Assembly (NCBI GenBank): GCA_007121755.1
Contig: SKJZ01000078.1
Location: 1-14,936, forward strand
Direction of reading: 5' to 3'
Source of the DNA: Halorhodospira sp.
GTDB lineage: Bacteria; Pseudomonadota; Gammaproteobacteria; Nitrococcales; Halorhodospiraceae
DNA: 14,936 nt
Shown: positions 1 through 6,314 of the stretch, piece by piece
Layout of the letters: each line of letters starts with the position of its first letter
Position numbering within the stretch: the first letter of the stretch is position 1
Position numbers and translations under genes: made by a program
The notes under the pieces: model-generated
What the model saw: the letters and a program-made list of their open reading frames with translations, nothing else
Told to the model about the DNA's origin: nothing
The model's database searches: none

Positions 1-119
1 AGCTGCAGGATCACCGGCTGGTCCTTGCCCAACATGTCGCCCGCGGCGATGCGGAAGAGCAGGCTGTAGGCGATCTGTCCGGCGGCGCCGGTCACGGATA
101 CGCGAACGGGTGCTTTCAT
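1..119 (-). CDS. mdh: Malate dehydrogenase, N-terminal fragment (cut by window edge)
   Basis: Only the first 39 codons are present; the rest lies outside the window. The reading frame starts MKAPVRVSVTGAAGQI and continues to KDQPVILQ. The TGAAGQI stretch (residues 10-16) is the dinucleotide-binding glycine motif of the Rossmann fold, and the whole N-terminus matches the NAD-dependent malate dehydrogenases of beta- and gammaproteobacteria that resemble cytosolic MDH. The enzyme interconverts malate and oxaloacetate in the TCA cycle, in the cytoplasm. A GAGGAG ribosome-binding site lies about 7 nt before the ATG. It sits 106 bp after the SAM hydrolase gene on the same strand and may have its own promoter, though none is clear. 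Confidence 0.9.
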   Translation of the reverse strand, partial: MKAPVRVSVTGAAGQIAYSLLFRIAAGDMLGKDQPVILQ

Positions 120-225
120 TGATGATCTCCTCGGTAACGAAACCATGGTGGCCCAAAGGCTCTCGATTGTGATTGCGCCCCGGCGTAGGCGCCACACATG
201 AGCGTATGATTGCCAATGGGTTTAC
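120..225. other. Non-coding gap between the SAM hydrolase gene and mdh
   Basis: This 106-bp gap is the longest non-coding stretch after the ribosomal array. It holds the mdh ribosome-binding site near 127-132. Read on the minus strand it has a TTGGCA that could be a -35 element, but no acceptable -10 hexamer at the right spacing. A 5-bp GCGCC/GGCGC inverted repeat is present but has no T-run after it, so it is not a convincing terminator. Whether transcription from the array runs into mdh cannot be decided from sequence alone. Confidence 0.5.
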
Positions 226-999
226 TTATGGGCCGCGCATTGTACCAGAAGGCGCATCCCCGCCACCGCGCCGGGGCCACTCCAACGCCGCGCCCGGCAC
301 CATCCCGGCAAGCGCATCGGCGCGCCCGCAGTGAACGGCGATCTCAACCAAACCGCTGGAATTTTCGTACCAGAACACCTCTCCGGGCGGCACGTCCGAG
401 AATGTGCGCGCCCTATGCACCGTGCGCCCGGCTACCTGCAGGACCGTGGCTTCCGGCACAGTCACCGCCCGCCTTCCGGAGACGGCGTTGCCGTAACGGT
501 CGAAATAGATCACCGCGTCGCGCTCCGCAGGCCAATCCATACCCACGACTGATTGGTCCTCGATCGCCGTGAGGCCGTCATAGCATCCTTGAGACAACGC
601 CACGGCGGCGGGCGCGAAGTAGTCGCGGCCGTGGAATGTGGGTGCGGCATCGGGGGGCGTAGGAGGGAGCGCGAAGGCCTGCCGCAATGTGGCGCGGGCG
701 AAAGTCGGGGCGAGCAGTCCGTTGTCGGGGCCGATCAACCACCGCCCATCGGCCTCGACTGCCAATCCCCCCCGCGGCCCGCCGACGCCGGGGTCGACAA
801 CCGCCACCACCGTGACACCTTCGGGAAGGTAGGCGGTATAGGCCGCCAAAAGATAAGCGCCTGCCCGGGGGTCCCAAGCAGGCGCGTCATGCATCAGATC
901 GACGACGGGCACGCCACCGGGCAGTCCGCAGTGGAGCACGCCTTTCATTTGCCCGACGTACGGCCCTTCATAACCGAAGTCGGTAAAGAGAAACAGCAC
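226..999 (-). CDS. S-adenosyl-L-methionine hydrolase (adenosine-forming), DUF62 family
   Basis: The 257-residue protein belongs to the SAM hydroxide adenosyltransferase family (DUF62/COG1912), which splits SAM with water into adenosine and methionine. Family motifs run in order: FTDFG at 5-9, DPGVGG at 69-74, GPDNG at 90-94, TFHGRDYFAP at 121-130, YFDRYGN at 165-171 and SSGLVEIAV at 214-222. Asp69, Arg76 and His123 fit the Asp-Arg-His triad described for archaeal homologues. No signal peptide is seen, so it is probably cytoplasmic. I chose the GTG at 999 because family members begin just before FTDFG; the frame stays open upstream to 1206, but that would overlap rplQ by 181 bp and adds low-complexity sequence with no family similarity. 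No strong ribosome-binding site precedes the GTG, so the start is uncertain. It follows rplQ by 26 bp on the same strand and may be co-transcribed. Its physiological role in such bacteria is unclear. Confidence 0.85.
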   Translation of the reverse strand: MLFLFTDFGYEGPYVGQMKGVLHCGLPGGVPVVDLMHDAPAWDPRAGAYLLAAYTAYLPEGVTVVAVVDPGVGGPRGGLAVEADGRWLIGPDNGLLAPTFARATLRQAFALPPTPPDAAPTFHGRDYFAPAAVALSQGCYDGLTAIEDQSVVGMDWPAERDAVIYFDRYGNAVSGRRAVTVPEATVLQVAGRTVHRARTFSDVPPGEVFWYENSSGLVEIAVHCGRADALAGMVPGAALEWPRRGGGDAPSGTMRGP

Positions 1000-1025
1000 G
1001 GGGCGTTCATCCGCGCCGCGCTTCC

Positions 1026-1502
1026 CTATGCGCCGGCGCTCTGCTCCCGCGGCTGCTCCGTGTTCTCCTGCCCGGCGCTTTCGTCCTGCTGAGCCGCTTC
1101 CGGCGCCGCTTTGGATGTGGGCAGTTCGTCCTCTTCGCCTTCCACCGGCTGGCCAACCAACTCTACCAATGCCATCGGGGCGCTGTCCCCAGCCCGGTAC
1201 CCACACCGGAGGACGCGCATATATCCGCCGGGGCGCTCCCGGTAGCGCGGCCCGAGTTCGTCGAAGAGTTTGGTCACCAGCGCCTTATCGCGAAGCTTCG
1301 CGAACGCACGCCGGCGGCGGGCCGTCGTGTCTTCCTTGCCCAGAGTAATCAGCGGCTCGGCCACCCGGCGCAACTCCTTCGCCTTGGGTACCGTAGTGCG
1401 AATCACCTCATGCTGTAGCAGCGCACTGGCGAGATTCTTCAACATCGCGCGCCGATGGGCACTGGTTCTGCTGAAATGTCTTCCGGCTTTTCGGTGACGC
1501 AT
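1026..1502 (-). CDS. rplQ: 50S ribosomal protein L17 with long acidic C-terminal tail
   Basis: L17 is a large-subunit protein near the exit of the peptide tunnel. The first ~117 residues are a full L17 core: MRHRKAGRHFSRTSAHRRAM at the start, then an rRNA-binding basic region (residues 40-75) and GYMRVLRCGYRAGDSAPMA near 93-111. The protein is 158 residues against 127 in E. coli. The extra ~41 residues (118-158) are rich in Glu, Gln, Ala and Ser and look disordered. An AAGGA ribosome-binding site precedes the ATG. It is the last ribosomal gene of the alpha block, 48 bp after rpoA, as in E. coli. Confidence 0.97.
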   Translation of the reverse strand: MRHRKAGRHFSRTSAHRRAMLKNLASALLQHEVIRTTVPKAKELRRVAEPLITLGKEDTTARRRRAFAKLRDKALVTKLFDELGPRYRERPGGYMRVLRCGYRAGDSAPMALVELVGQPVEGEEDELPTSKAAPEAAQQDESAGQENTEQPREQSAGA

Positions 1503-1550
1503 GACTAGAATTCCTTTAAGTGAGCAAAAGGCCTCGGCGGTAAGCCGTCC

Positions 1551-2549
1551 TCAACCGGCGGCACGGCCCCGCTCATGAAGGCCGATGGGAGGCCAATTCT
1601 CCAACCGCATACCCAGAGAGAGTCCATGGGCCGCGAGGGTCTCTTTGATCTCTGTAAGCGACTTCTTCCCGAGGTTGGGCGTCTTCAGCAACTCGACCTC
1701 CGTCCGCTGGACCAAGTCGCCCACGTAGTGAATGCTCTCCGCCTTCAGGCAATTCGCGGACCGCACTGTGAGTTCCAAGTCGTCTATGGGACGCAGCAAA
1801 ATGGGATCGATCTCCGGCTCTTCGCCCTCCAGATCTCCTTCGGCGGCGCCCCCTTCCAAATCGACGAAGGCCGCCAACTGATCCCGCAACAGCGAAGCGG
1901 CGAAACGTACCGCCTCTTCCGGCGTCATTACGCCGTTGGTCTCGACATCAAGCGCCAGCTTGTCGAGGTCGGTCCGCTGTTCCACACGCGCGCTCTCCAC
2001 CGCGTACGAAACCCTGCCCACCGGACTGAAACTGGCGTCGATGGCCAGCCGCCCAATCGGCCGTTCATCACCCTCGAATCTGGCGGTCACCGGCTCGTAT
2101 CCCCGTCCCCGTTGAATCCGCAGGGACGCCTTGAACTCCCTATCCTGGGTCAACGTAGCGATGTGCAGGTCGGGATTCTTGATCTCAACGTCGTGATCGG
2201 CTTGGATATCGGCGGCAGTCACCGGCCCCACTCCCTCCTTGTACAGGGTAAGGGTCGCCTCCTCCCGCTCATGCAGCCGCACCGCTAGCTGCTTCAGGTT
2301 CAGAAGGACATCGACCGTATCCTCCTGAATGCCTTCCACCGCAGTATATTCGTGGAGCACACCTTCGATCTCGACCTCGGTCACCGCCGTGCCGGGCATC
2401 GACGAAAGGAGCACCCGCCGTAGCGCATTGCCCAGCGTGTGCCCAAAGCCCCGCTCCAAGGGCTCAAGGACCACCTTGGCGCGGTTTTCGCTAACCGGCT
2501 CGATCTCTACCGAACGAGGTTTCAGGAAGTCCTTCAGATACCCCTTCAT
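1551..2549 (-). CDS. rpoA: DNA-directed RNA polymerase subunit alpha
   Basis: The alpha subunit starts RNA polymerase assembly as a dimer and contacts promoter UP elements and activators. The N-terminal domain has LEPLERGFGHTLGNALRR (28-45) and the dimer/beta-contact regions. A Gly/Glu-rich linker at about 232-247 leads to the C-terminal domain, with VRSANCLKAE at 262-271 and TPNLGKKSLTEI at 290-301. Arg263 corresponds to E. coli Arg265, the key DNA-binding residue. The length of 332 residues is close to the 329 of E. coli. I chose the ATG at 2549 because it aligns exactly with the E. coli start and has AAGGTGG before it; the GTG three codons upstream falls within that site. It lies between rpsD and rplQ, the standard alpha-operon order. 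Confidence 0.98.
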   Translation of the reverse strand: MKGYLKDFLKPRSVEIEPVSENRAKVVLEPLERGFGHTLGNALRRVLLSSMPGTAVTEVEIEGVLHEYTAVEGIQEDTVDVLLNLKQLAVRLHEREEATLTLYKEGVGPVTAADIQADHDVEIKNPDLHIATLTQDREFKASLRIQRGRGYEPVTARFEGDERPIGRLAIDASFSPVGRVSYAVESARVEQRTDLDKLALDVETNGVMTPEEAVRFAASLLRDQLAAFVDLEGGAAEGDLEGEEPEIDPILLRPIDDLELTVRSANCLKAESIHYVGDLVQRTEVELLKTPNLGKKSLTEIKETLAAHGLSLGMRLENWPPIGLHERGRAAG

Positions 2550-2581
2550 CGACACCACCTTTTCGTGCTTCGACAGCGAAC

Positions 2582-3205
2582 TTACTTGGAGTAAAGCTCG
2601 ACGATCAAAGATTCATTGATCTCCTGGGAGAGGTCCTCCCGATCGGGCCGTTGCTTATACGTCCCTTCCATCTTCGTGCTGTCTACCTCGACCCACGGTA
2701 CCCAACCGTTGCTTTGCGCCATTTCGAGCGCCGCCTGGATGCGTAATTGCTTCTTCGCCTTCTCTTTTACGGAGACAACGTCACCCGGCTTCACCTGGTA
2801 CGACGGGATATTGACCACCCGCCCGTTGACGTCGATACCGCGATGATTCACCAACTGTCGGGCCTCCGCGCGCGTGCTGGCGAAACCCATCCGGTAGGCC
2901 ACATTGTCCAGCCGCCCCTCGAGCAATTGCAGCAGCGCGGTACCGGTGGCCGCGCGCTGGCGGGCAGCCTCCTTGTAGTAGTTACGGAACTGCCGCTCCA
3001 GCACACCGTACATCCGGCGGACCTTCTGCTTCTCCCGCAACTGTAGACCGTAATCGGAGATCCGCCGCCCGCGGCGCTGCCCATGCTGCCCTGGAGGCTG
3101 CTCCAATTTGCACTTGGTATCGAGCGCGCGAACGCCGCTCTTGAGAAAGAGATCGGTGCCTTCCCGCCGCGACAACTTGCACTTCGGTCCAACGTACTTC
3201 GCCAT
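2582..3205 (-). CDS. rpsD: 30S ribosomal protein S4
   Basis: S4 is a primary 16S rRNA-binding protein that starts assembly of the 30S body and helps set decoding accuracy at the mRNA entry site. The 207 residues match E. coli S4 (206) end to end: KLSRREGTDLFLKSGVRALD at 10-29, DYGLQLREKQKVRRMYGVLE at 51-70, and the S4 RNA-binding fold at about 95-160 beginning LEGRLDNVAYRMGF. It ends with the typical LIVELYSK. Cys9 and Cys32 are present without a full zinc site, as in other gammaproteobacteria. In E. coli S4 is the translational repressor of this operon; whether that holds here is open, because the leader before rpsM looks short. It lies 17 bp after rpsK and 32 bp before rpoA. Confidence 0.98.
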   Translation of the reverse strand: MAKYVGPKCKLSRREGTDLFLKSGVRALDTKCKLEQPPGQHGQRRGRRISDYGLQLREKQKVRRMYGVLERQFRNYYKEAARQRAATGTALLQLLEGRLDNVAYRMGFASTRAEARQLVNHRGIDVNGRVVNIPSYQVKPGDVVSVKEKAKKQLRIQAALEMAQSNGWVPWVEVDSTKMEGTYKQRPDREDLSQEINESLIVELYSK

Positions 3206-3222
3206 TCCCAGCGCCCTCTAGT

Positions 3223-3615
3223 TCAGACTCGCCGCTTCTTCGGCGGCCGACACCCGTTGTGCGGGATCGGCGAAATGTCAGCGATATTGGTAATCCGGAA
3301 ACCCGCCGCGTTCAGAGCGCGAACCGCCGACTCCCGTCCCGGTCCCGGTCCCTTGACGTGGACTTCCAGGTTCTTGATCCCGTAATCCTGCGCGGTGCGC
3401 CCCGCCGTCTCCGACGCGACCTGTGCAGCGAACGGCGTGCTCTTGCGAGAGCCACGAAACCCGCTGCCACCGGCGCTCGCCCACGACAGGGCGTTACCCT
3501 GACGATCGGTTATTGTGATGATCGTGTTGTTAAACGTTGCGTTGATATGGGCGACACCGTCAGTAACAGTACGCTTAATCTTCTTGCCGCGCCCGCGGCC
3601 GGTTGCCTTCGCCAT
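3223..3615 (-). CDS. rpsK: 30S ribosomal protein S11
   Basis: S11 sits on the platform of the 30S subunit near the mRNA exit (E-site side). The 130-residue protein has the conserved VAHINATFNNTIITITD at 21-37, SGFRGSRKSTPFAAQ at 51-65, VKGPGPGRESAVRAL at 87-101 and the invariant C-terminus HNGCRPPKKRRV. Asn120 in the Asn-Gly pair corresponds to the residue that becomes isoaspartate in E. coli S11. The start is the only sensible ATG, although its ribosome-binding site is weak. The 60-bp gap to rpsM contains a small 5-bp hairpin (3658-3672) with no T-run. Confidence 0.98.
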   Translation of the reverse strand: MAKATGRGRGKKIKRTVTDGVAHINATFNNTIITITDRQGNALSWASAGGSGFRGSRKSTPFAAQVASETAGRTAQDYGIKNLEVHVKGPGPGRESAVRALNAAGFRITNIADISPIPHNGCRPPKKRRV

Positions 3616-3675
3616 AGGTCTTCGTTTCCCGTAGTCGGTGCTTCTCAGATATCCGCTGGGAGAGATGCTCCCCGC

Positions 3676-4035
3676 TTACCGGCTCGCCGGCCCGCGTCGC
3701 GGCCCCTTGCGCCCGCGCGCGTTAGTGCGTGTGCGCTGGCCACGGACCGGCAGGCTGCGGCGGTGGCGTATCCCGCGATAACAACCCAGGTCCATAAGGC
3801 GCTTGATATCCATGGCCACCGACCGGCGCAGGTCGCCTTCCACAATGTACTTGCCAATCTCTCGCCGCAGGCTCTCGAGTTGCTGGTCATCCAGCTCCCG
3901 AACCTTGCGGTCCTCCGGCACGCCGGCGGCCTGACAAATCGTGCGAGCGCGGGTCCGCCCGATGCCATAGATCGACATCAAAGAAACCCACACATGCTTC
4001 TGAACCGGAATGTTGACACCAGCAATTCGGGCCAT
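3676..4035 (-). CDS. rpsM: 30S ribosomal protein S13
   Basis: S13 is in the head of the 30S subunit, where it forms bridges to the 50S subunit and its C-terminal tail touches the P-site tRNA. The 119 residues include MARIAGVNIP at the start, the helix-hairpin-helix IYGIGRTRA at 22-30, and the basic tail from GCYRGIRHRRSLPVRGQRTR (84-103) on. The length matches E. coli (118). A GGGAGAGG sequence about 11 nt and AAAGG about 5 nt before the ATG can both act as ribosome-binding site. It is the first gene of the alpha block and has a good sigma-70-like promoter in the gap before it. Confidence 0.98.
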   Translation of the reverse strand: MARIAGVNIPVQKHVWVSLMSIYGIGRTRARTICQAAGVPEDRKVRELDDQQLESLRREIGKYIVEGDLRRSVAMDIKRLMDLGCYRGIRHRRSLPVRGQRTRTNARGRKGPRRGPASR

Positions 4036-4056
4036 GGGACCTTTGCCTCTCCCGTC

Positions 4057-4075
4057 GTACGCGGAGCAAACCGCG
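4057..4075 (-). other. Small hairpin in the rpsM leader
   Basis: CCGCG (4071-4075) and CGCGG (4060-4064) can pair around a 6-nt loop, making a 5-bp GC-only stem at the very 5' end of the predicted rpsM leader. In E. coli S4 represses this operon through a pseudoknot that covers the leader and start of rpsM. This short stem alone does not show such a pseudoknot, and it may only protect the 5' end of the message. Confidence 0.3.
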
Positions 4076-4076
4076 C

Positions 4077-4106
4077 ATAATATCCAAACCGTTACGCCAG
4101 CGGCAA
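4077..4106 (-). promoter_or_regulatory. Candidate sigma-70 promoter of the alpha block (rpsM)
   Basis: On the minus strand a TTGCCG (4106-4101) is followed after 18 bp by TATTAT (4082-4077). The -10 matches the consensus at five of six positions and the -35 at four of six. It begins 2 bp after the rpmJ stop codon, and the predicted transcription start near 4069-4071 would leave a leader of only about 35 nt before the rpsM ATG. This is the place of the alpha-operon promoter in E. coli, which supports the call. Confidence 0.6.
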
Positions 4107-4108
4107 GA

Positions 4109-4222
4109 TTACCCCTGGCGCTGCTTGTGCCGCGCTTCGGTGCAAATCACGCGCACCCTGCCGCGGCGCCGAATGATCTTGCAGTTGCGGCAAATCTTCT
4201 TTACCGATGCCCTGACTTTCAT
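4109..4222 (-). CDS. rpmJ: 50S ribosomal protein L36, zinc-binding form
   Basis: This 37-residue gene starts MKVRASVKKICRNCKIIRRR and ends RHKQRQG before TAA. L36 is the smallest large-subunit protein and joins 23S rRNA domains late in 50S assembly. Cys11, Cys14, Cys27 and His32 make the Cys3-His zinc ribbon, so this is the zinc-containing (C+) type and not the zinc-free paralogue used in zinc starvation. GGAG lies 8 nt before the ATG. It follows secY by 107 bp and closes the spc block, as in E. coli. Confidence 0.97.
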   Translation of the reverse strand: MKVRASVKKICRNCKIIRRRGRVRVICTEARHKQRQG

Positions 4223-4237
4223 CTTCCTGTCTCCAAT

Positions 4238-4274
4238 CTTCCGCGCCGGCGCGACCCGCCGAAAAGCGCGGAAG
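4238..4274 (-). repeat. Two-part inverted repeat between secY and rpmJ
   Basis: Outer 9-bp arms CTTCCGCGC (4238-4246) and GCGCGGAAG (4266-4274) are perfectly complementary. Inside them CGGCG (4247-4251) and CGCCG (4257-4261) also pair, leaving a 5-nt loop and a four-base bulge (AAAA in the plus strand, UUUU in the message). The RNA would form a long GC-rich hairpin ending about 15 nt before the rpmJ ATG, close to its ribosome-binding site. No T-run follows, so it is not a typical terminator; attenuation, RNA processing or translational control of rpmJ are possible. Confidence 0.55.
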
Positions 4275-4302
4275 GATACCAGTCATTCGCCACGGATACC
4301 AG
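4274..4302. repeat. Short direct repeat GGATACCAG, 20-bp spacing
   Basis: GGATACCAG occurs at 4274-4282 and again at 4294-4302, with start points exactly 20 bp apart, in the non-coding gap between secY and rpmJ. The first copy touches the arm of the neighbouring inverted repeat. A 9-bp repeat this close could be chance, and no known binding site is recognised. Confidence 0.35.
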
Positions 4303-4329
4303 CGGCCGCCGCTCCACCTTGTCGACCGG

Positions 4330-5676
4330 TTACCTCAAGAGCCCCCCGCCAGGGCGGGTGTGCCCCTTGAGATTGGCCTTCTTCATGAGCGGCTCGTACT
4401 GGTGCGACACCAAATGGGACTGCAACTGCGCCATGAAATCCATCACCACAATGACACAGATCAACAGGGACGTACCGCCGAAGTAGAACGGGACGTTCCA
4501 ATAGAGGATCAAGAATTCAGGCATCAGGCAGACCGCCGTAATGTAAAGCGCCCCGGCGAATGTCAGCCGGCTCATGACTTGATCTATGTATTTCGCGGTC
4601 TGCTCACCGGGGCGAATGCCAGGAATAAACGCTCCGGATCGCTTCAGGTTGTCCGCGGTATCCCGCGCGTTAAACACCAACGCGGTGTAGAAGAAACAGA
4701 AAAAGATGATCGCCGCTGCGTAAAGCGCCACATAGATTGGCTGCCCCGGTGACAGAGTTGCCGCTATGTCGCCCAACCAGCCCAACCCTTCGGCGTCGCC
4801 GAACCACTGCCCCGCCGTGGCAGGGAACAGAATGATGCTGGACGCGAAAATAGGCGGGATCACACCGGCCATGTTCAACTTCAACGGCAGGTGGCTCTGT
4901 TGGGCGGCATACATCTTGCGCCCCTGCTGCCGCTTCGCGTACTGCACCGTGATCCTGCGCTGGCCCCTTTCGATGAACACGACGAACGCGGTTACCGCGG
5001 CGGCCATCAGCAACAGCAGGATAATCGTGGCCGCTCCCAATTCCCCGGTACGTTGCAGCTCCAGCGTCCCACCCAGCGCCCCGGGGAGGCCAGCTACGAT
5101 ACCGGCAAAGATGATGATCGAAATTCCGTTACCAATGCCACGCTCGGTGATCTGCTCACCCAACCACATTAGGAAGATCGTACCGGTGGCCAAGGTGATC
5201 GTGCCGATGAACACAAATGCGGGCCCGGGGGTCGCGGAAATGCCTTGGCTCTGCAATGCAATCGAGATACCCGTCCCCTGGAACAGCGCGAGGCCAAGCG
5301 TGCCGTAGCGGGTGTACTGGGTAATCTTGCGCCGCCCGCGCTCACCTTCCTTCTTCAACCGCTCCAGCGTCGGAATCACCGCGGTGAGCAACTGCATGAT
5401 AATGGCGGCGGAAATATACGGCATCACCCCGAGGGCGAAGATCGACAGACGCTCCAACGCCCCGCCGGCGAACATATTGAACATTTCCAGGATAGTCCCG
5501 CGCTGCTCCTGGACCATCTGTTCCAGTGCGCCGGCATCGATTCCGGGAATGGTGATATGAGTGCCGATGCGGTAGATCACCAGCGCCATCAACACGAAGA
5601 CCAGGCGCTGCCGCACCTCGGTCAGCTTGCCCAGCCCACCGAGCCCGCCTGCAGCGCTGCCGCCCGCGCGTGCCAA
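4330..5676 (-). CDS. secY: Protein translocase channel subunit SecY, TTG start
   Basis: SecY is the channel of the SecYEG translocon in the inner membrane, through which Sec-dependent proteins are exported or inserted. The 448 residues (443 in E. coli) show the expected ten hydrophobic segments, the first near 24-40. Conserved parts include EMFNMFAGGALERLSIFALG at 64-83, KKEGERGRRKITQYTRYG at 108-125, the loop EQITERGIGNGISIIIFAGI at 174-193, and the cytoplasmic SGAFIPGIRPGEQTAKYID at 347-365. I chose the TTG at 5676: it starts one base after the rplO stop, has GAGGG 6 nt before it and gives MARAGGSAAGGLGGLGKL, similar in length to the E. coli start. A further TTG at 5718 overlaps rplO by 41 bp and is less likely. 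The tail after KKANLKG is about 8 residues longer than in E. coli. Confidence 0.97.
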   Translation of the reverse strand: MARAGGSAAGGLGGLGKLTEVRQRLVFVLMALVIYRIGTHITIPGIDAGALEQMVQEQRGTILEMFNMFAGGALERLSIFALGVMPYISAAIIMQLLTAVIPTLERLKKEGERGRRKITQYTRYGTLGLALFQGTGISIALQSQGISATPGPAFVFIGTITLATGTIFLMWLGEQITERGIGNGISIIIFAGIVAGLPGALGGTLELQRTGELGAATIILLLLMAAAVTAFVVFIERGQRRITVQYAKRQQGRKMYAAQQSHLPLKLNMAGVIPPIFASSIILFPATAGQWFGDAEGLGWLGDIAATLSPGQPIYVALYAAAIIFFCFFYTALVFNARDTADNLKRSGAFIPGIRPGEQTAKYIDQVMSRLTFAGALYITAVCLMPEFLILYWNVPFYFGGTSLLICVIVVMDFMAQLQSHLVSHQYEPLMKKANLKGHTRPGGGLLR

Positions 5677-5677
5677 G

Positions 5678-6121
5678 TCAGCCCTCGCCCGTAACGACGC
5701 GGCCGCCGGCCGTTTCAATCGCGGCGCGCGCGCCCTTGGTGACCTTCACTCCACTGACGGTTACCGCGCGTTCGATCTTGCCGGAGGCGATGATTTTGGC
5801 CGTACGCATGTTTTTGCGCACAACGCCGGCTCGTTTTAGCGCCTCGAGATCGACCGTATCGCCCTCGACCCTGGCGATCTCGGCGAGACGGACCTCCGCG
5901 ACGCCCAGCCCCTTCCGGGACTTAAAGCCAAACTTGGGTACCCGGCGCTGAAGCGGCATCTGGCCGCCTTCAAAGCCGACTTTGTGGAACCCGCCGGAAC
6001 GGCTCTTCTGTCCCTTATGGCCACGTCCGCCGGTTTTTCCGAGCCCGGACCCAGCCCCACGGCCGACGCGCTTGCGCTCCGGCCGCGATCCGCTAGCGGG
6101 CTTAATGGTGTTGAGCCGCAT
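5678..6121 (-). CDS. rplO: 50S ribosomal protein L15
   Basis: L15 binds 23S rRNA and joins late in 50S assembly. The 147-residue protein starts MRLNTIKPASGSRPERKRVG and has the typical glycine-rich extension (20-38) that threads into rRNA, then GFEGGQMPLQRRVPKFGF at 49-66. E. coli L15 has 144 residues. The ATG at 6121 shares one base with the rpmD stop (TGATG) and follows a near-perfect AGGAGG, so it is clearly the start even though the frame stays open further upstream. It lies directly before secY, the universal spc order. Confidence 0.98.
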   Translation of the reverse strand: MRLNTIKPASGSRPERKRVGRGAGSGLGKTGGRGHKGQKSRSGGFHKVGFEGGQMPLQRRVPKFGFKSRKGLGVAEVRLAEIARVEGDTVDLEALKRAGVVRKNMRTAKIIASGKIERAVTVSGVKVTKGARAAIETAGGRVVTGEG

Positions 6122-6312
6122 CACGCCTCCTGAACTTCCAGCATGTACGCCACCTTGCGGATCATCCCGCGGTTCTCCGGGGTGTCTTCCACTGTGACTG
6201 TATGGTGCATACGACGCAGCCCAAGACCGGCAACGCACGCCTTATGGTCCGCGAGCCGCCCATGCACGCTGCGCTTTAGGGTCACCTGTAGCTTCTTTTT
6301 GCTCTTAGCCAT
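6121..6312 (-). CDS. rpmD: 50S ribosomal protein L30
   Basis: L30 is a small 50S protein found in many but not all bacteria. The 63 residues (59 in E. coli) include LQVTLKRSVHGRLADHKA at 8-25 and GLRRMHHTV at 31-39, followed by NRGMIRKVAYMLEV, all typical. The ATG begins 2 bp after the rpsE stop and has only a weak ribosome-binding site, so its translation is probably coupled to rpsE. Its stop overlaps the rplO start by one base. Confidence 0.97.
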   Translation of the reverse strand: MAKSKKKLQVTLKRSVHGRLADHKACVAGLGLRRMHHTVTVEDTPENRGMIRKVAYMLEVQEA

Positions 6313-6314
6313 GA

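Noticed and set aside
180..225. Promoter for mdh with a TTGGCA -35 element
   Set aside because: No -10 hexamer of acceptable quality lies 16-18 bp downstream, so I did not list it as a promoter.
1503..1550. Possible terminator between rpoA and rplQ (CGGC/GCCG stem followed by TTTT)
   Set aside because: The stem is 4 bp, the four Ts are several bases away, and rplQ follows at once with a good ribosome-binding site.
1575..2288. Plus-strand open frame of 237 codons opposite rpoA
   Set aside because: It is an antisense shadow of the conserved rpoA sequence and has no family resemblance of its own.
3658..3672. GGGAG/CTCCC hairpin between rpsM and rpsK as a terminator
   Set aside because: The stem is only 5 bp and no T-run follows in the direction of transcription; it is within an operon.
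3259..4080. Plus-strand open frame of 273 codons opposite rpsK and rpsM
   Set aside because: It runs through two conserved genes and the promoter gap on the other strand; no ribosome-binding site or domain supports it.
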